Below are positions 39,806 to 42,085 of a stretch of DNA of 42,085 bases, one piece after another. The position numbers and the translations under genes are program-made. Origin of the DNA: a virus; IMG/VR virus record IMGVR_UViG_3300042261_000294, positions 1 to 42,085 of that record; one strand, 5' to 3'. Position 1 is the first letter of the stretch. Every line of letters begins with the position of its first letter. Below the pieces are notes generated by a model, which had not been told where the DNA came from, made no database searches, and saw only the letters and a program-made list of their open reading frames with translations.

Positions 39806-40832
39806 TGGTCGGCCTGACCCTTGAGATGGTCTTGGATGCTCCGATCCACCGCTTGTCACCGCTGGCTGATCGTTCAATAGCCCCACGAATCCTCTTTGCG
39901 TCACGGATTTGTCCAACACTTTTCTCACCTACATTCGCTGGGATAAGCGTACACATGCAGTTGGGATGCCGAGGAAGTAAGCCACGAGCCTCTTCAATAC
40001 TGAGGACTAGTCCTGCGAGCGGTGCACACTTCTTACACGGCGAAGGATTGCCCAGGCGAGTAACGCCCATTCCGCTCGTCGTCCATTCCACAGCCACGCC
40101 GAGAGCCTTTGCCCCCAGGTTTTCGTAGCCATCCAAGGCTCCTTCGTTAAAGGCCCGAACGATCTCTGTTCGTGCGATGGTCGTGCTTCTACTACTGTAC
40201 CCATCCACAACGCTACCCAACTGCTCACCGATCTTACGAGGTGATAGGCCATTGACGATTCCGTCCAACAGAGTCCTACTCAACGTCGTATTCATCTGTT
40301 CGGTAAGCCCGCCCAAGTCGTTGTACGTGCGAGTGGCTAAGACTCTGACACGTTCCATTGGTGTAGGACCACCAAACGATTGACGCATGAACTCTGCCAT
40401 GCCTCCCTGCTGATAGGCTGCCCCTGCTTCTTTGCTCATGCGGATGGTCTGTGTGGGGCGGCGATAACTGTTGTACGACTTCTGCAGTCCTCGTTGATAG
40501 GCTTGGTTGATGTAGTTGCCCAGCCAGGACTGAGCAGAGTCTTCCATGCTGTTCTTCAGAAATAGTTGGCCGACCTTGTACTGCAACCACTTCTTCATCT
40601 CTTCGAGCTTACGATCATTGCTGAAGAAGCGGAACTCCTCCGCATTACGCACTACATGATGGTGATGATCGAACAACCACACTGGACGCTCACGACCCAG
40701 CCCGAACGCGTCCTCCTCGATGACGAGTCGCTTCAGCTCCTTCTTGAGCATACCGAAGCGCACGTTGAACGCGGTGCTGAGGCGACCCCTCAGACGATGA
40801 GTTCTTGTGGGGTCAAGTAGTAGAGGATTCAT
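39798..40832 (-). CDS. MuF-like minor head protein
   Basis: The 344-aa protein carries the Phage_Mu_F domain: 'TTIARTEIVRAFNEGALDGY', then 'VEWTTSGMGV' and 'PCKKCAPLAGLVLSIEEARG' with 'RHPNCMCTLIPA', the conserved Cys/His metal-binding part. ATG 40832 has an excellent AAGGAGGATCT ahead. It links portal and DNA packaging and is often the carrier for C-terminal effector domains in phages; here the effectors are separate neighbouring genes. It overlaps the upstream HExxH gene's stop by 20 bases. Confidence 0.9.
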   Translation of the reverse strand: MNPLLLDPTRTHRLRGRLSTAFNVRFGMLKKELKRLVIEEDAFGLGRERPVWLFDHHHHVVRNAEEFRFFSNDRKLEEMKKWLQYKVGQLFLKNSMEDSAQSWLGNYINQAYQRGLQKSYNSYRRPTQTIRMSKEAGAAYQQGGMAEFMRQSFGGPTPMERVRVLATRTYNDLGGLTEQMNTTLSRTLLDGIVNGLSPRKIGEQLGSVVDGYSSRSTTIARTEIVRAFNEGALDGYENLGAKALGVAVEWTTSGMGVTRLGNPSPCKKCAPLAGLVLSIEEARGLLPRHPNCMCTLIPANVGEKSVGQIRDAKRIRGAIERSASGDKRWIGASKTISRVRPTSE

Positions 40833-41511
40833 AGATCCTCCTTAGTACGGCCATGATCTCGTTAGCAGTCGGCGGCTTGTATTTCACGAACGTTCCACGA
40901 GGCACGTCGTAAGCGTCCTCAGCCATGCGTGCCAAGCGACGCATCTTACGGCCAGAGAGTTGAAGCATCTTCTTGTTCTGTTCAGCCCATTTCCAGGCTT
41001 CAGTCTCCTGAGCATCCCTGACTGATTTAGGTGTGGTTGATAAACCCCAGTGACCATGCACATGATGACCAACCTCATGAGCAGCCACTTCTCTGGCGAA
41101 CTTTCCACGAGTAACCTTGATGTAGGGAGGACTTTTCATATTCTGATGATCAGCTATCGCCTTCCATACATCATCAGGATACATACTGGGACTCAACCCC
41201 TTCAGTGTAGCAATCTGCTTGGCTATCTCAGGAGTTACTTTGAGGTTCATTGCACCCTGGATCATCTCAGGTGAACGTCCAAAGTGAGCTGGAGCATGGT
41301 ACGTGATCTTCTGATCACCGGCCACCTGTTGTAAAGCCTGATACTGAGCCTTGACGTACTGAGGCTTACGCTTCCTGCGTTGTAGAGCCTCGGTGATGAC
41401 ACTCCCAGTCATCTTCTTGCGTTTGCGTGCCTCTGCTGAAGCCTTACGCGCTGCATCTGTCCAGGCGTTGACGATCAAACCGCGTGTGAATGGATTGATG
41501 AGTGTCGTCAT
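40813..41511 (-). CDS. HExxH metallopeptidase with capsid-block leader motif (232 aa)
   Basis: Starts 'MTTLINPFTRGLIVNAWTDA' and continues ARKASAEARKRK. The catalytic zinc motif is H145-E-V-G-H149 in 'REVAAHEVGHHVHGHWG', with E169 or E171 in 'ETEAWKWAEQN' as likely third ligand, resembling ImmA/IrrE-type peptidases. Residues ~80-130 are helical. ATGA overlap with the paralogous gene upstream. It sits in the head block directly before MuF, suggesting a virion-packaged or host-targeting protease. Activity is inferred from motif. Confidence 0.78.
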   Translation of the reverse strand: MTTLINPFTRGLIVNAWTDAARKASAEARKRKKMTGSVITEALQRRKRKPQYVKAQYQALQQVAGDQKITYHAPAHFGRSPEMIQGAMNLKVTPEIAKQIATLKGLSPSMYPDDVWKAIADHQNMKSPPYIKVTRGKFAREVAAHEVGHHVHGHWGLSTTPKSVRDAQETEAWKWAEQNKKMLQLSGRKMRRLARMAEDAYDVPRGTFVKYKPPTANEIMAVLRRIYESSTT

Positions 41512-42083
41512 CTTATAGTCCTCGCGAACTTTTTTCCCAAGCCAAATAGTGTTCCAGCAGAAACTCCAGTAGCAGCTTCAGCAGAACGAAGAGCTTGAAA
41601 CAGCTTACGCTTGGATACTCTTAAACGGTTTCTGTTTTTGATTGCCCACTTCCAAGCATCACTTTCCATTCCTATGTAGTCCTTGACCTCTCCAGGTACG
41701 TGCTTCAGAGTCGCATGTCCAACTTCATGGGCAGCAATAGCTCTTTCAAGCCTGTGACCTTTTCCCACCATGATCCTAGGGGGATTGAGAGGAATCTTGT
41801 ATTGCCTAAGAAACTCTTCGTCTAATCCTATTGCTCTACCTGCGTCAACTGTAGACGGAGCATAATGACCCCACATCTTTCTAGTGTCATCAGCCAAACC
41901 AATCGGATTTTGGTCAAGATATTTGATTTCGACATCCCCAGCCGCAGACTGCAAAGCTCCGTAGGCTTTCTTCATGTTAGACTTACGTTTTCTAGAGGCA
42001 GCACTGGCTTTTCTAGCAGCCTCTGTCCAAGCGTTTGTCAGCATGAACTGTCTGGTGAATGGATTGGAGATGAGGTTGTTCAT
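41508..42083 (-). CDS. HExxH metallopeptidase with capsid-block leader motif (191 aa, paralogue)
   Basis: Starts 'MNNLISNPFTRQFMLTNAWT' followed by EAARKASAASRKRK, then a 'GALQSAAGDVEIKY' segment that matches 'QALQQVAGDQKITY' in the neighbouring gene. The zinc motif is H119-E-V-G-H123 in 'RAIAAHEVGHATLKHV', with E140 in 'MESDAWKWA' aligning with E169 of the paralogue. The start lies two bases from the window edge; its upstream ribosome binding site is outside. Clearly a duplicate of the 40813-41511 gene, with shorter C terminus. Confidence 0.76.
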   Translation of the reverse strand: MNNLISNPFTRQFMLTNAWTEAARKASAASRKRKSNMKKAYGALQSAAGDVEIKYLDQNPIGLADDTRKMWGHYAPSTVDAGRAIGLDEEFLRQYKIPLNPPRIMVGKGHRLERAIAAHEVGHATLKHVPGEVKDYIGMESDAWKWAIKNRNRLRVSKRKLFQALRSAEAATGVSAGTLFGLGKKFARTIR

Positions 42084-42085
42084 GA

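Noticed and set aside
1-42085. Integrase, repressor or diversity-generating retroelement
   Set aside because: No tyrosine/serine recombinase, Xre-like repressor or reverse transcriptase is recognisable in any frame, so lysogeny or fibre diversification machinery cannot be claimed from this window.

Overview
The window is part of the genome of a tailed double-stranded DNA bacteriophage (or prophage). It shows tightly packed genes with many ATGA, GTGA, TGATG and TAATG stop/start overlaps, strong AAGGAG-type ribosome binding sites, and a complete run of head, connector and tail genes. The order major tail protein, tail assembly chaperone with a -1 frameshift, tape measure protein, with no sheath gene, indicates a long non-contractile tail (siphovirus morphology). 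The host cannot be read directly. The cysteine-rich virion protein, the signal-peptide/PKD-like protein, the DUF2213-type protease and the style of the glycan cluster remind me of planctomycete genomes and their phages; this is an inference from memory.

Layout. 1-6453 (+ strand): a non-structural block with a PcfJ-like protein, a UvrD-like SF1 helicase, several small unknown proteins (two of them paralogous), a T7-like ATP-dependent DNA ligase, an HNH homing endonuclease behind structured RNA, and a phage-borne CsrA. About 6.54-6.75 kb: a GC-rich non-coding element where the two transcription blocks converge. 6660-14133 (- strand): a glycan cluster with GT2, two methyltransferase-like proteins, GT4, a deacetylase-like protein, a two-part glycosyltransferase, a radical SAM protein with an N-terminal SPASM-like region, and a phosphoribosyltransferase-HAD fusion. 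14133-22818 (-): cysteine-rich and other distal tail proteins, tape measure, frameshifted tail chaperone, tail tube, tail terminator and HK97-gp10-like protein. 22815-27545 (-): a 1576-residue LamG/CBM-like adhesin or fibre. 27593-31010 (-): probable lysis/accessory block with membrane proteins, a papain-like peptidase and a secreted PKD-like protein. 31010-35403 (-): head-tail connectors, major capsid protein, decoration protein and scaffold-like protein. 35414-42083 (-): a 1357-residue protein containing a DUF2213 prohead protease, a winged-helix protein, the MuF minor head protein and two HExxH metallopeptidases. Portal and terminase are presumably beyond the right edge.

Reading each block in its sense of transcription, the right block runs from the right edge (head genes) leftward to tail and glycan genes, while the left block runs rightward and meets it near 6.5 kb.

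Most notable observations: (1) a leader-like hydrophobic segment ending in Asn, followed by an 'AW-T/S-x-AAR-x-AS' motif, recurs five times in three capsid-module proteins and is joined to peptidase-like domains, suggesting a modular system for packaging or processing virion cargo; (2) a textbook A AAA AAC slippery site with an 8-bp stimulatory stem in the tail chaperone; (3) a family of three GC-rich non-coding elements in the same orientation relative to transcription; (4) a phage CsrA next to an HNH gene whose ribosome binding site lies in a hairpin.
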